Positions 15,470 to 23,432 of a DNA stretch of 64,000 nt are shown in pieces (within the stretch, counting starts at the first letter, position 1; every line of letters starts with the position of its first letter). Where the stretch lies: the NCBI GenBank assembly GCA_016432545.1, contig CP066694.1, positions 682,001-746,000 of the forward strand. The letters are read 5' to 3'. The notes beneath the pieces were generated by a model, which saw nothing but the letters and a program-made list of their open reading frames with translations, was not told the origin of the DNA and did no database searches. The DNA is from an archaeon (lineage in GTDB: Archaea > Thermoproteota > Nitrososphaeria > Nitrososphaerales > Gagatemarchaeaceae). Position numbers and translations under genes: made by a program.

Positions 15470-16506
15470 AGTACCCCAGTCTCTTCTGCGAGCCTGGCGG
15501 CGGCCGTCCGCTTCAGTCTTGCCTTTGAGAGAATCGTGTACCTGTCGGGCCTTATGGAGCTCGCCTTCACGAGGGCCTCTACGACCTGAGCCTTGTCGGT
15601 CCCAATCTCCTCGGCCGTGACCGGCGCTCCTACTTCGACGAGCGACCTTCGGACCCCCTTCCAGTCAAGCCCGTGGAGCTTCGCCATCATGATTGTCCCA
15701 AGACCGCACTTCTCTCCGTGGAGCCCGGACTCGGGGGCGATGAAGTCTAGATAGTGGCTGAAGAGGTGCTCAGAGCCGCTGCAGGGCCTTGAGCTGCCGG
15801 CTATCCCGGCTGCGACCCCGGTGCTGATCAGGGCCTCGACCAGGTCCCTGACGCTCTCCTTGCCGAACTTGCCAATCCTCTTGGAGTCCTTGAGGACGAC
15901 GTCCGCGCTCATCAGCGCCAGGCTAGCCGCATAGCTTCCGTAGTACTCCCCGTTCGTCCTGTGCGCCAGTTGCCAGTCCTTGACGGCGGTCAGCTTCGAC
16001 ACTAGGTCTCCGCACCCAGAGGCGAGGAGGCGCCTCGGCGCCGAGGATATGACGTCTATGTCCGCGAGTATCCCCACGGGTGGCTTCGCCTTCACGGAAT
16101 AGGGCCTGTCGAGTCCCTTGAGCGAGGCGAAGGGGCTCGCGATCCCGTCATGAGATGCGCTCGTCGGCAGCGAGTAGAAGGAGATCCCTCTCCTGAATGC
16201 CGCAAGCTTCCCGACGTCGACGCTCTTCCCGCCCCCCACCCCCACTATGCAGCTGGACCCCTTTGAGCCAGCAACGACGCGCTCGACGTTCGCGACGTCA
16301 GCAGCCTTCACTTCGACCCAGAGCGGTTGCCTGACCAGGGCCTTCTCGATAGAATCCCTGACCCTGTCTTTGACGTGCGAGCCAGCGGCGACGACGACCT
16401 TCTTTCTTCCCGCAGACTCCTTTACGAACTCCCCGAGCTGCGTCAGCACCCCGTCCCCGATGAGGACCTTGGTCGGCAGCTCCATCAGGTGGAAGCGTTG
16501 CTCCAC
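15466..16506 (-). CDS. egsA: sn-glycerol-1-phosphate dehydrogenase
   Basis: A 346-residue NAD(P)H enzyme that reduces dihydroxyacetone phosphate to sn-glycerol-1-phosphate, the glycerol backbone of archaeal ether lipids. The sequence has the dehydrogenase motif CIVGVGGGKSVDVGKLAA, SLPTSASHDGIASPFAS, and histidines suited to zinc binding in GSEHLFSHYLD and GLHGEKCGLGTI. The length is typical. The start is a GTG at 16506. It is a strong marker that the window comes from an archaeon. Confidence 0.94.
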   Translation of the reverse strand: MEQRFHLMELPTKVLIGDGVLTQLGEFVKESAGRKKVVVAAGSHVKDRVRDSIEKALVRQPLWVEVKAADVANVERVVAGSKGSSCIVGVGGGKSVDVGKLAAFRRGISFYSLPTSASHDGIASPFASLKGLDRPYSVKAKPPVGILADIDVISSAPRRLLASGCGDLVSKLTAVKDWQLAHRTNGEYYGSYAASLALMSADVVLKDSKRIGKFGKESVRDLVEALISTGVAAGIAGSSRPCSGSEHLFSHYLDFIAPESGLHGEKCGLGTIMMAKLHGLDWKGVRRSLVEVGAPVTAEEIGTDKAQVVEALVKASSIRPDRYTILSKARLKRTAAARLAEETGVL

Positions 16507-16605
16507 GAAGGTATGATGCCTGTTCGACTCGATTTAAGGTCATTCGCCCCCCCGGAGGATTCGTGGGCTCTGCGGAACAGGCCCGTCCGGACGCGACCGC
16601 GCGGG

Positions 16606-16619
16606 AAAGATTAAAAAAG
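16606..16619 (+). promoter_or_regulatory. TATA-like box of the proteasome-aCPSF1 operon
   Basis: AGATTAAAAAAGG lies about 45-58 bases before the TTG at 16665. The distance leaves room for a short leader, unlike most promoters in the window. Confidence 0.45.
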
Positions 16620-16664
16620 GAACGGACGGCGCTTGGGTCTGCCTTCTAGGGAAGGTAGTTTCTA

Positions 16665-17339
16665 TTGGAAGCTGCAAATAACAAGAGGTTCGCAGGCAAG
16701 CCGCTCGGAGCGGCAGTGTACCACGGGACCACGACGGTGGGCCTGGTGTGCGCGGACGGGGTCGTATTGGCCACGGACACTAGGGTAACCGCAGGCGGGT
16801 TCATAGCGCACAAGAGGGGGAAGAAGCTCCTCCGCATCGACGACAACATCGCGATGACCATCTCCGGCGGGGTCGCGGACGCTCAGAACGTGGTCGACAC
16901 TCTGAAGTACTACACCAACCTCTACAGGATCGAGAAGAGACGCCTAATGCCCGTAAGGGCCGCAGCGCAGGTCGTCTCGAACGTTCTCTTTTCTTCACGA
17001 CTCTACCCCTTCATCGCCGACGTGCTGGTGGGAGGGGTCGACCCGTCTGGGGGCTCGCTCTACAATGTGGACTTCTTCGGTTCCAAGAACCAGGAGAAGA
17101 TGATGGCGACGGGGAGTGGCTCGCCCGTTGCTTACGGAGTCCTGGAGTCGGAGTTCAAGGTGGGCACGACGGCCGCGAAGGCCTACCCCCTGGCTGCGAA
17201 GGCTATCATAGCCGCAACGAGGCGGAACGTCGCGACCGGCGACCACTTCGACGTCGCCATCCTCGACAAGGACGGGTTCCGCGAAATCCCTGAGCAGGAG
17301 AAGGAGAAGCTCCTCGCCCAGTTCAGCTCTGACAATTAG
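16665..17339 (+). CDS. psmB: 20S proteasome beta subunit, catalytic type
   Basis: A 224-residue beta subunit with a propeptide of about 20 residues ending in YHG, cut before TTTVGLVCADGVVLATDTR, which gives the Thr1 nucleophile. Asp17 and Lys33 equivalents are present in ATDTRVTAG and KRGKKLLRI, and the SGSGSPVAYGVLES segment holds the usual Ser/Asp-region pattern. This is the active partner of the Ala1 subunit encoded at 8785. It starts at a TTG and lies 2 bases before the aCPSF1 gene, so the two genes are co-transcribed. Confidence 0.95.
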   Translation: MEAANNKRFAGKPLGAAVYHGTTTVGLVCADGVVLATDTRVTAGGFIAHKRGKKLLRIDDNIAMTISGGVADAQNVVDTLKYYTNLYRIEKRRLMPVRAAAQVVSNVLFSSRLYPFIADVLVGGVDPSGGSLYNVDFFGSKNQEKMMATGSGSPVAYGVLESEFKVGTTAAKAYPLAAKAIIAATRRNVATGDHFDVAILDKDGFREIPEQEKEKLLAQFSSDN

Positions 17340-17341
17340 TC

Positions 17342-19255
17342 TTGGAACAGAAATCAAACGGCGCGAGCCTGATGAGCGCCATCCTGACCAACATCCCAGC
17401 GGAGGCTCAGATCACCCGGATCGAGTACGAGGGCCCCAGGATCGCGCTCTACACGAAGAACCCTGCCTTCCTGCACAAGAACAGCTACGTGATCTCTGAG
17501 ATCGTCAACTCCCTCAAGAAGCGGGTGGTCACGCGCACAGAGAAGTCCATCCGGAAGCCGGAGAGCGAGGCGCGCCAGGCCCTCGAGAAGGTCCTCCCGG
17601 TCGAGGCGGAGGCGTCGAACTTCTTCTTCGACGACGCCCTCGGGGAGATAGTCGTCGAGGCGGGGAACCCGAAGGCCCTCTCTCAGGAGGCCGGCTTCGA
17701 CCTCGGCAACGCGATGGAGCTGACGGGCTGGAAGGTCAAGGTCCGCAAGGCCCCCCACGTGAAGTCGACCGCGATCCAGAACATGTACTTCGCGATGAAG
17801 GCGGGCAGCGAGGTCCGCGAGAAGTTCTACAGGGAACTAGGGGAGGCGATCTTCAGGCCGAGGCTTACGACCACCGAGCACGTCACGATCAAGACGCTCG
17901 GATCCTTCCAGGAGGTCGGGCGCTCCTCTCTGCTTGTCGAGACGGCCGAGAGCAAGGTCCTCCTCGACTGCGGCATCAGCCCCGGTGCGAGGAACACCTG
18001 GGACGCGTACCCCAGGCTTGACTGGGCGGACATCTCGCCGCGCGACCTCGACGCAATCGTGATCAGCCACTCTCACCTCGACCACATGGGCTTCCTGCCG
18101 GCGATGTTCAAGTACGGATACGACGGCCCCGTCTACTGCACCGAGCCGACTCTGCCCCTGATGACCCTCCTCCAGAACGACTTTGTCAAGATAGCTCAGA
18201 TCGAGGGTGGCCGGCTGATCTACGACCAGAAGGACATCCGGGACGAGATCCAGCACACCATCACCCTCCCCTACGGGCTCGTCACCGACATCTCGCCCGA
18301 CATCAAGCTCGTGTTCAACAACGCCGGGCACATACTCGGCTCCGCGACCGTCCACCTCCACATCGGGGAGGGAGCGCACAACATAGTCTACACGGGCGAC
18401 TACAAGTACGGCCGGACTCAGCTCTTCGACTCGGCCACGTGGAACTACCCCCGGGTCGAGACCCTGATCACCGAGAGCACCTACGGCGCCAAGGAGGACA
18501 TCATGCCGGTCCGCGAAGAGGTCGAGATGAACTTCGTCAACGCGATCAACAACACCCTGAAGGCCGGGGGCAAGGTCCTCATCCCAACGCCCGCAGTCGG
18601 GCGGGCGCAAGAGATCATGCTGGTCATCGACCAATACATGCGCAACAAGGTCCTCGTGGAGGCCCCGGTCTTCATGGAGGGGATGATCTCTGAGGCGACC
18701 GCGATCCACGTCTCCTACTGCGACTACCTCTCGAGGGAGCTCAGGTCCAAGATAATCGACGAGGGAGTCAACCCCTTCAGGTCGGAGTACTTCACAGAGG
18801 TGGAGCACCCGTCCGACAGGGAGGAGGCCTACAGGGAGGGCCCAGCGATCATCATGGCGACCTCGGGGATGCTCGAGGGAGGCCCCGTATTGGACTACTT
18901 CGAGAACCTCGCCCCTTCTGAGAGGAACAAGATCCTCTTCGTCTCCTACCAGGTCCAGGGCACCATAGGGCGGAGGGTCCTCGACGGGAGCGGCCAGGCG
19001 AGCCTCATGGGCCAGGACGGGAAGATCAAGATCGTGGACGTCAAGTGCGGTGTCCAGAAGGTGGACGGCTTCTCGGGGCACAGCGACTACAACCAGATAA
19101 TCAGGTTCGTGGGCAAGGTCAGGCCGAAGCTCCAGCTCGTACTCGTCAACCACGGCGAGAAGCGCAAGACGGAGAACCTGGCGTACGCGATTTCGAGGAT
19201 CTACAGGGTTCCTGCGATACATCCGGCCGTGCAGGAAGCGATCAGGGTCTACTGA
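17342..19255 (+). CDS. transcription termination/3'-processing ribonuclease aCPSF1 (KH-metallo-beta-lactamase-beta-CASP)
   Basis: A 637-residue nuclease of the archaeal CPSF1 family, which cleaves nascent RNA 3' ends and causes termination. N-terminal KH-like domains (about residues 1-140) precede a metallo-beta-lactamase core with VISHSHLDHMGFLP (HxHxDH), NAGHILGSATVHLHIG, YTGDYKYGRTQLFD and ITESTYGAKEDIM, then a beta-CASP domain with LIPTPAVGRAQEIML, IIMATSGMLEGGPVL and, near the end, VDGFSGHSDYNQII and LVLVNHGEKRKTENLA. The TTG at 17342 is the first start after the proteasome gene; an ATG at 17372 is an alternative. Length is normal for aCPSF1. Confidence 0.95.
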   Translation: MEQKSNGASLMSAILTNIPAEAQITRIEYEGPRIALYTKNPAFLHKNSYVISEIVNSLKKRVVTRTEKSIRKPESEARQALEKVLPVEAEASNFFFDDALGEIVVEAGNPKALSQEAGFDLGNAMELTGWKVKVRKAPHVKSTAIQNMYFAMKAGSEVREKFYRELGEAIFRPRLTTTEHVTIKTLGSFQEVGRSSLLVETAESKVLLDCGISPGARNTWDAYPRLDWADISPRDLDAIVISHSHLDHMGFLPAMFKYGYDGPVYCTEPTLPLMTLLQNDFVKIAQIEGGRLIYDQKDIRDEIQHTITLPYGLVTDISPDIKLVFNNAGHILGSATVHLHIGEGAHNIVYTGDYKYGRTQLFDSATWNYPRVETLITESTYGAKEDIMPVREEVEMNFVNAINNTLKAGGKVLIPTPAVGRAQEIMLVIDQYMRNKVLVEAPVFMEGMISEATAIHVSYCDYLSRELRSKIIDEGVNPFRSEYFTEVEHPSDREEAYREGPAIIMATSGMLEGGPVLDYFENLAPSERNKILFVSYQVQGTIGRRVLDGSGQASLMGQDGKIKIVDVKCGVQKVDGFSGHSDYNQIIRFVGKVRPKLQLVLVNHGEKRKTENLAYAISRIYRVPAIHPAVQEAIRVY

Positions 19256-19337
19256 ATGAACTTCGATGTCGAGTCCCAAAGTCCGCCAAAGGTGTAGTTA
19301 GGACGTACGCAATAGAGCGGACAGAGCCATCTCCAAA

Positions 19338-19982
19338 TTGAGTGTCTTCGACAGGATCAAGAGCGCGTTCTGGGAAACTGGTTTCATCGAGGAACTGGCC
19401 CAACACTTCGACCAAATGGGCGTGAAGTCCAGTGCATTGCCTCACGGCAGTCCGGAAGCAATACATCATACGCCGACCTTTGGCATATTCGGAAATCCTC
19501 CGATCGGCTCGTTGAAACTCTACGGAAGGAGCGCAGACTTCGTGGAGGTTTATCGGAAGCCCGTGAGAGGAAGCAGAGGCCCTGGCCAAATACTGTACAG
19601 CTATCTGTATGTCGTCAGAATCAACATTGGAAACCAGGACGATTTCAATGCATCTACCGAGCCGTTCAAGAAAGGCCTATTGAAGAGGGAGACCATTGGT
19701 TTCGACTGGAAGGGTGGTCGTCTGGCAAGCGCCTTGAACTCTGACGTTGAACTAAAGCGATCCGTGATTGAGATTGGTTTCCCTGACATCAGAGTCAGGG
19801 CCAACAAGAGAGACGGATATGTCGGGATCGGTGCGCCGGTCAGGTGGGATACCCTGGCAGTAAACGGAGTTCCTGTCAAACACCTGTTGATGGTTGGGAA
19901 GAATCTTCCGAGCAGGGAGTCATTCGATGTCTTCGACGAGATTGCCAGGCAGGTTCGTGGTCTGCCGACCAGCCCGTCCTAG
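19338..19982 (+). CDS. hypothetical protein in a lower-GC patch
   Basis: A 214-residue soluble protein from a TTG, with no recognised domain, signal peptide or membrane segment. Its sequence mixes beta-rich stretches (YSYLYVVRINIGNQDDF; SVIEIGFPDIRVRANKRDGY) with charged helices. Codon and base use are less G+C-rich than in neighbouring genes, and the 250 bases following it hold tRNA-like debris and a hairpin, so it may be part of an integrated or decaying element. Function unknown; homology search is the obvious test. Confidence 0.55.
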   Translation: MSVFDRIKSAFWETGFIEELAQHFDQMGVKSSALPHGSPEAIHHTPTFGIFGNPPIGSLKLYGRSADFVEVYRKPVRGSRGPGQILYSYLYVVRINIGNQDDFNASTEPFKKGLLKRETIGFDWKGGRLASALNSDVELKRSVIEIGFPDIRVRANKRDGYVGIGAPVRWDTLAVNGVPVKHLLMVGKNLPSRESFDVFDEIARQVRGLPTSPS

Positions 19983-19984
19983 TG

Positions 19985-20034
19985 CAGCTCACTGGTAGAG
20001 TGCTGGAACAGCTCCGACTGGTTCGGTAACCTAT
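19985..20034 (+). other. degenerate tRNA-like sequence (D-arm and T-arm remnants)
   Basis: CAGCTCACTGGTAGAGTGCT closely follows the D-arm consensus of tRNAs, and TGGTTCGGTAACC resembles a T-arm. I could not build an intact cloverleaf: the anticodon stem is mispaired and no acceptor stem is found. It is best seen as a remnant of a tRNA gene or a chance match. Confidence 0.25.
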
Positions 20035-20113
20035 CACGGGACTTGGACTCGAAACTGATCAGTTACACTTCCTAGCCGAGCCAACTTCAATCAGGACATG
20101 TGCATTAATTTCT

Positions 20114-20145
20114 GGGTTTGAGCCTCGTCTCCGAGGATTCAATCC
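20114..20145. repeat. imperfect inverted repeat (hairpin)
   Basis: GGGTTTGAGCCTCG and CGAGGATTCAATCCC can pair around a short loop, with one mismatch and a bulge. It lies in the 250-base gap between the hypothetical at 19338 and sepF, in which I see no other gene. The right arm resembles a tRNA T-arm (GGATTCAATCC). Confidence 0.4.
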
Positions 20146-20234
20146 CGCCTTAGATGAGATTGGTAGCTCTGGTGGCCTTTGCTCAGGTCAAATTCGCCGA
20201 CAGTTAGGATCTACTAGGAGGGTCGAGTCGGTTA

Positions 20235-20531
20235 CTACTGCAGTCCGCGCCAGATCTTGACGCCCGGAGGAGTGATCACGACCCTCTCGTCGCCCAGCCT
20301 CGCGATGTCCCCTCCCACCGAGGTCGCGAACTCGTAGAGCTGCTCCACCGAGGACTTTAGCTCGTCGAGGCTCTTCTGGGCCAGTGGCGTCACCTTGAGT
20401 ATGACTATGGTCTTGTTGGTGACGTCCTCCTGGATCTTCGGGATGTCTTCGACGCTCTTGAGGGGTATCGCCTTCAGCAGTATCTCCTTCGTCTTGCCCT
20501 CCAACCTCCTCTCCTGTATCATCCCTGACAT
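20235..20531 (-). CDS. sepF: archaeal SepF cell-division protein
   Basis: A 98-residue protein with the SepF domain pattern: SVEDIPKIQEDVTNKTIVIL followed by KVTPLAQKSLDELKSSVEQLYEF and the closing GGDIARLGDERVVITPPGVKI. SepF polymerises and anchors FtsZ to the membrane in FtsZ-dividing archaea. FtsZ is not in the window. The N-terminus is short, without the longer amphipathic lead of some SepF proteins, though IQERRLEGKTKEILLKAIP may take part in membrane contact. A TATA-like GCTTAATAAC lies about 30 bases before the ATG at 20531. Confidence 0.82.
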   Translation of the reverse strand: MSGMIQERRLEGKTKEILLKAIPLKSVEDIPKIQEDVTNKTIVILKVTPLAQKSLDELKSSVEQLYEFATSVGGDIARLGDERVVITPPGVKIWRGLQ

Positions 20532-20599
20532 GGTTCTATTTTTCCTCTGGCCTGTTATTAAGCTTGGACCGAAGGGAGCAATTCTGCGCGCGATGTGAA

Positions 20600-20668
20600 T
20601 TTGTTAGACCAACTGGTAGAGTAATCTTCAGGAATCGGAGAATTCGTTCTCCGGATATAAGGGGAGGG
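20600..20668 (+). other. weak tRNA-like sequence in the sepF-PUA gap
   Basis: CCAACTGGTAGAGTAATC resembles a tRNA D-arm and GGAGAATTCGTTCTCC forms a T-stem-like hairpin, but the loop is the wrong size and neither the acceptor stem nor the anticodon arm can be formed. It lies antisense to the flow of the neighbouring minus-strand genes. Low confidence. Confidence 0.2.
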
Positions 20669-20689
20669 GACCCTGAAAGTTATCGCAGC

Positions 20690-21169
20690 TCAGAGCGTCT
20701 TGTAGAGGGCCCAGTACCTGTCGCCCACGTAGTGGAGGTTCTTCAGGCAGGGGCCCTTCTTGACCTCCTTCGCCTCCTCGCTCGAGAGCTCCGCCAGCCC
20801 GATGGCTATCGCCCGCCCCTTCTTCTCTTCCTTGACCACGACGACCTTGCCCTTCTCTCCCCAGTCGTCGAAGCGCCTGATGCCCGGCCTCATAACGTCT
20901 GCCCCGTTGACCAGGAACCTTATCGCTCCCTCGTCGACCACCGCCTCGGGGAAGAGCGCGAGCGCGTCGAACGAGCCGAGGAATGGGAGGTACCTCTCCT
21001 TGTGCTGGACGAAGACCTTCCCGGCGAGGGTCACGAAGACCACACCCTGGTCCGGCTCGGCGCACTCGGCCTGAGTGGACTTTGGGAGGGCCAGAGAGAC
21101 GCCGAGGGAGGACTCGATCTTTCCGATGATCTCCGTGGAGTCCCTGCCTGAAAGGACCCACTTCTTCAT
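20690..21169 (-). CDS. PUA-domain RNA-binding protein (MCT-1/Tma20-like)
   Basis: A 159-residue protein taken from the ATG at 21169 (KKWVLSGRDSTEIIGKIE), which is about 27 bases after the TATA-like box at 21190; longer starts would place the box inside the message. It has an N-terminal pre-PUA domain (to about residue 70), then a PUA domain with VDEGAIRFLVNGADVMRPGI and AIAIGLAELSS, and a C-terminal KGPCLKNLHYVGDRYW segment. The layout matches archaeal relatives of MCT-1/Tma20, which act in ribosome recycling or reinitiation. It is divergent from the Lsm gene. Confidence 0.85.
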   Translation of the reverse strand: MKKWVLSGRDSTEIIGKIESSLGVSLALPKSTQAECAEPDQGVVFVTLAGKVFVQHKERYLPFLGSFDALALFPEAVVDEGAIRFLVNGADVMRPGIRRFDDWGEKGKVVVVKEEKKGRAIAIGLAELSSEEAKEVKKGPCLKNLHYVGDRYWALYKTL

Positions 21170-21189
21170 CTGGGAGTCGCTAAATGACT

Positions 21190-21202
21190 GCTTAAATAAA
21201 TC
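21190..21202. promoter_or_regulatory. bidirectional TATA-like box (PUA gene / lsm)
   Basis: GCTTAAATAAATC reads as a TATA-like core on both strands. It is centred 27 bases before the minus-strand ATG at 21169 and about 34 bases before the plus-strand ATG at 21230, and no other AT-rich site lies between the two genes. Confidence 0.55.
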
Positions 21203-21229
21203 CATTCGAGAGGCCGGCACAAGATCAGT

Positions 21230-21460
21230 ATGTCAGTCGACATGGCGGTCAAGGTCCTCGACGAGAGCGTCGGCAAGACCGTGCTCATCAAGCTGAAGGG
21301 CGGCAAGATCATCAGGGGCACGCTTCAGGGCTTCGACCAGCACATGAACCTCTCCCTCGAGAAGGCGGAGGAGGTCTCGGAGGACGGAAAGTCCAACTCG
21401 CTTGGCATGCTCATCGTAAGAGGAGACAACATCATCATGATCTCACCGCCTCCGGCCTAA
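21230..21460 (+). CDS. lsm: Sm-like archaeal protein Lsm
   Basis: A 76-residue Sm-fold protein expected to form a heptameric ring that binds U-rich RNA. Sm1 motif: KTVLIKLKGGKIIRGTLQGFDQHMNLSLEKAEE; Sm2 motif: LGMLIVRGDNIIMISP, with the conserved RGDN/RG-type loop. Length is standard. In many archaea lsm is followed by the L37e ribosomal protein gene; I looked for it here and did not find it. Confidence 0.95.
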   Translation: MSVDMAVKVLDESVGKTVLIKLKGGKIIRGTLQGFDQHMNLSLEKAEEVSEDGKSNSLGMLIVRGDNIIMISPPPA

Positions 21461-21783
21461 GAAGAATTCGCCGACCCGAGCGCACCCTCCTGACTTCGGT
21501 CAAGAGCTTCGATGAAAGCGCAAGCAACACAATCGAGAACCCTGCGAAGACCATCGCCCGGCTGTCGTTTCAATTGGCAGGCTGAACCCGGAAGCGACTT
21601 GAACGAAGTGGGTACAGCGTGCAACGATCAGGGGACATGTTCCGGAGTCCGACGCCTGGAAGAGGACTCCTCCCACCACGAGAAGTTCCCCAACTCCAGC
21701 CGTGGCGAACAGGTTCATCAGACCGCCATGGCCGAATCTACTTTTAATACCGAAGGCCCCACCCGAGGGACAGGAACCAACGA
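21461..21783. other. 323-base stretch without a convincing gene
   Basis: Open frames exist on both strands (for example a 68-74-residue one from the ATG at 21720, minus) but none has a recognisable domain or convincing codon use. A TATA-like CTTTTAATACC at about 21735-21745 lies 40-50 bases before the ATG at 21784 and is the likely promoter of the coiled-coil protein gene. No tRNA, ribosomal protein L37e or clear C/D box RNA was found. Confidence 0.5.
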
Positions 21784-22452
21784 ATGGCACTTGACCTCCT
21801 GACCGGGATCGTCGCAGGCGCGGCGGGGCTCGGGCTCGGGGGAGTCGCCGCCTACTACGTCTTCTACTCGAGGGGCAGGCCCCAGAAGGTCCTGGCCGCT
21901 GCCAGGGACTCCAAGGGGCAAGTCGCCCTCGCATCGGTCACCTCCTCTGAACTCGAGAAGTCCAAGCGGGAGATGCGCACGATCATGGTCGAGAGGGACC
22001 TCCTCTCCTCGGCGCTCATGAAGCTCTACGAGGCCGAGAACGAGGGGAGGATCACGAGGGAAGAGAGAGAAACCATCTCGAAGCGCTACTCCGAGCAGAT
22101 CAAGGACCTCCAGTCCAAGCTCAAGGACGTGGAGCTCATAGTCGAAGTGGGCGAGCTCGAGGGCCTGCGTAACGACCTGGTCAGCCTCTTCGAGGGGAAG
22201 ATCCAGAACATCGAGGGGAGGCTGGAGGCCGCCAAGCAGAGGCTGGGCACGGCGGTCCCCGAGATGGTCAGGAAGGAGGCATCGACCCCCAAGGCTGAGC
22301 GGGCCACCGACCTCGAGAAGGTGGTGGAGAGGAGGGCCAAGCCCGAGATGAGCGAGGCGGAGAAGAAGCGCAAGGAGATCATGGACGACGTGATGGGCGA
22401 ACTCGCCCGTCTAGAGCAGCTGGACGTGGACAAGAAGCCTCAGGAAATTTGA
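21784..22452 (+). CDS. membrane-anchored coiled-coil protein
   Basis: A 222-residue protein with one N-terminal transmembrane segment (LLTGIVAGAAGLGLGGVAAYYVFY, residues 5-28) and a long charged region rich in Glu, Lys, Arg and Leu with heptad character (about residues 55-165), then a helical C-terminal tail. It should sit in the membrane with the coiled coil in the cytoplasm. I do not recognise the family; cell-shape, division or scaffold roles are possible but speculative. It overlaps the start of rpiA by 4 bases, so the two are translationally coupled. Confidence 0.75.
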   Translation: MALDLLTGIVAGAAGLGLGGVAAYYVFYSRGRPQKVLAAARDSKGQVALASVTSSELEKSKREMRTIMVERDLLSSALMKLYEAENEGRITREERETISKRYSEQIKDLQSKLKDVELIVEVGELEGLRNDLVSLFEGKIQNIEGRLEAAKQRLGTAVPEMVRKEASTPKAERATDLEKVVERRAKPEMSEAEKKRKEIMDDVMGELARLEQLDVDKKPQEI

Positions 22453-23147
22453 CCGATAAGCAAAGGCAGGCCCTGAAGGGAGTGGCCCAGGAACTCTCAA
22501 AGAAGCTCCCATCCGGGAGCACGATAGGCCTCGGGAGCGGCTCGACGGTCGCGACGCTCCTCGAAGAGCTCTCCCCGCTGGTGATGGCGAAAGGGAGGCG
22601 AATATCCGGGGTCCCCACCTCCACCCAGATCGAGCTGGTCGCTTCCAGGAACGGGATCGACCTCGTGCCTTTTCGGGGGTCGGTCGACCTCGTGGTCGAC
22701 GGCGCCGACCAGGTCGACAACAAGCTCAACCTGATCAAGGGGGGAGGGGGCGCACTGCTCAGGGAGAAGGTAGTGATGGGCAGCGCGAAGGCGATTGCGA
22801 TCGTTGCCTCCGAGAACAAGTTCGCGGCCCGACTCTGCGAGAGGGGGGCGAGGGTCCCTGTGGAGGTGGTGCCGATGGCCCGCGAAAGCGCCAAGGTCAG
22901 GCTCTCCCTCCTCGGCGGCGTCCCCGAGGAGAGGCTGATGCAGAAGGGGTACCCCTACTTTACTGAGAACGGGAACCTGATCCTCGACACGATGTTCGAG
23001 CCGCTGGACGACCCGGCCCAGCTCGAGTCCAAGGTGAAGTCGGTCCCGGGGGTCGTTGAGGTCGGGGTCTTCACGTTCAAGCCGATCACGGTCTACAAGC
23101 TCATGGACGACGGGACGTACGATGCGCTCAGCAGCAAGACGAAGTAA
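22449..23147 (+). CDS. rpiA: ribose-5-phosphate isomerase A
   Basis: A 232-residue enzyme interconverting ribose-5-phosphate and ribulose-5-phosphate. The motifs STIGLGSGSTVATLLEEL, VPTSTQIE, LVVDGADQVDNKLNLIKGGGGALLREK and KFAARLCERGARVPVEVVP are all those of RpiA, with the catalytic region (GADQVD and KGGGGAL) intact. The TTG start overlaps the TGA of the coiled-coil gene (TTGA), an arrangement seen repeatedly in this window. Confidence 0.95.
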   Translation: MTDKQRQALKGVAQELSKKLPSGSTIGLGSGSTVATLLEELSPLVMAKGRRISGVPTSTQIELVASRNGIDLVPFRGSVDLVVDGADQVDNKLNLIKGGGGALLREKVVMGSAKAIAIVASENKFAARLCERGARVPVEVVPMARESAKVRLSLLGGVPEERLMQKGYPYFTENGNLILDTMFEPLDDPAQLESKVKSVPGVVEVGVFTFKPITVYKLMDDGTYDALSSKTK

Positions 23148-23162
23148 GGAAGCGCACAGACC

Positions 23163-23432
23163 TTGAGCGCGCTCTTGAGGCGGTGCCCTTCCTGCGGCAG
23201 GCACTTCTCAGTCGAGCTGACCAGCAAGAAAGTCCTGTCAGTCGAAGACGACACCGAGCGAGTGATGCACGACATCATTGTCAGGGCTCCCAGAGGTCAG
23301 GTCCTCGGCCCCATCGTCACTTACGAGGACGTGCCGATCGAAAGGGAGTCAATCGAAATCGGCTACGAGTGCAGGCACTGCCACCATCAATGGAAGGAGA
23401 CGATCATCAAAATCCAGAAGGGCTGGCGATAA
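23163..23432 (+). CDS. small zinc-ribbon protein
   Basis: An 89-residue protein with two separated zinc knuckles, RCPSCGRHF near the N-terminus and ECRHCHHQWKE near the C-terminus, giving a four-cysteine zinc ribbon with a roughly 60-residue insert. Between them a charged segment (KVLSVEDDTERVMHDIIV) and VTYEDVPIERESIE suggest an additional small fold. The role may be in transcription or RNA binding but cannot be read from sequence. It starts at a TTG 16 bases after rpiA and may be part of that operon. Confidence 0.7.
   Translation: MSALLRRCPSCGRHFSVELTSKKVLSVEDDTERVMHDIIVRAPRGQVLGPIVTYEDVPIERESIEIGYECRHCHHQWKETIIKIQKGWR

Noticed and set aside
17837-19279. 480-residue open frame antisense to aCPSF1
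   Set aside because: It is the mirror of a well-supported gene in high-GC DNA, with repetitive Asp/Val/Leu/Arg content, no domain and no promoter.
19985-20034. Functional tRNA gene with an intron
   Set aside because: D-arm and T-arm similarity is real but no acceptor stem or paired anticodon stem can be built on either side, with or without an intron.
21500-21720. Minus-strand open frame starting at 21720
   Set aside because: Only a low-complexity hydrophobic start and cysteine-rich tail, no domain, overlapping a region with another equally weak frame.
21461-21783. Ribosomal protein L37e expected after lsm
   Set aside because: All frames were read and no L37e-type zinc motif (CxxC...CxxC) with the KGTPS start was found.
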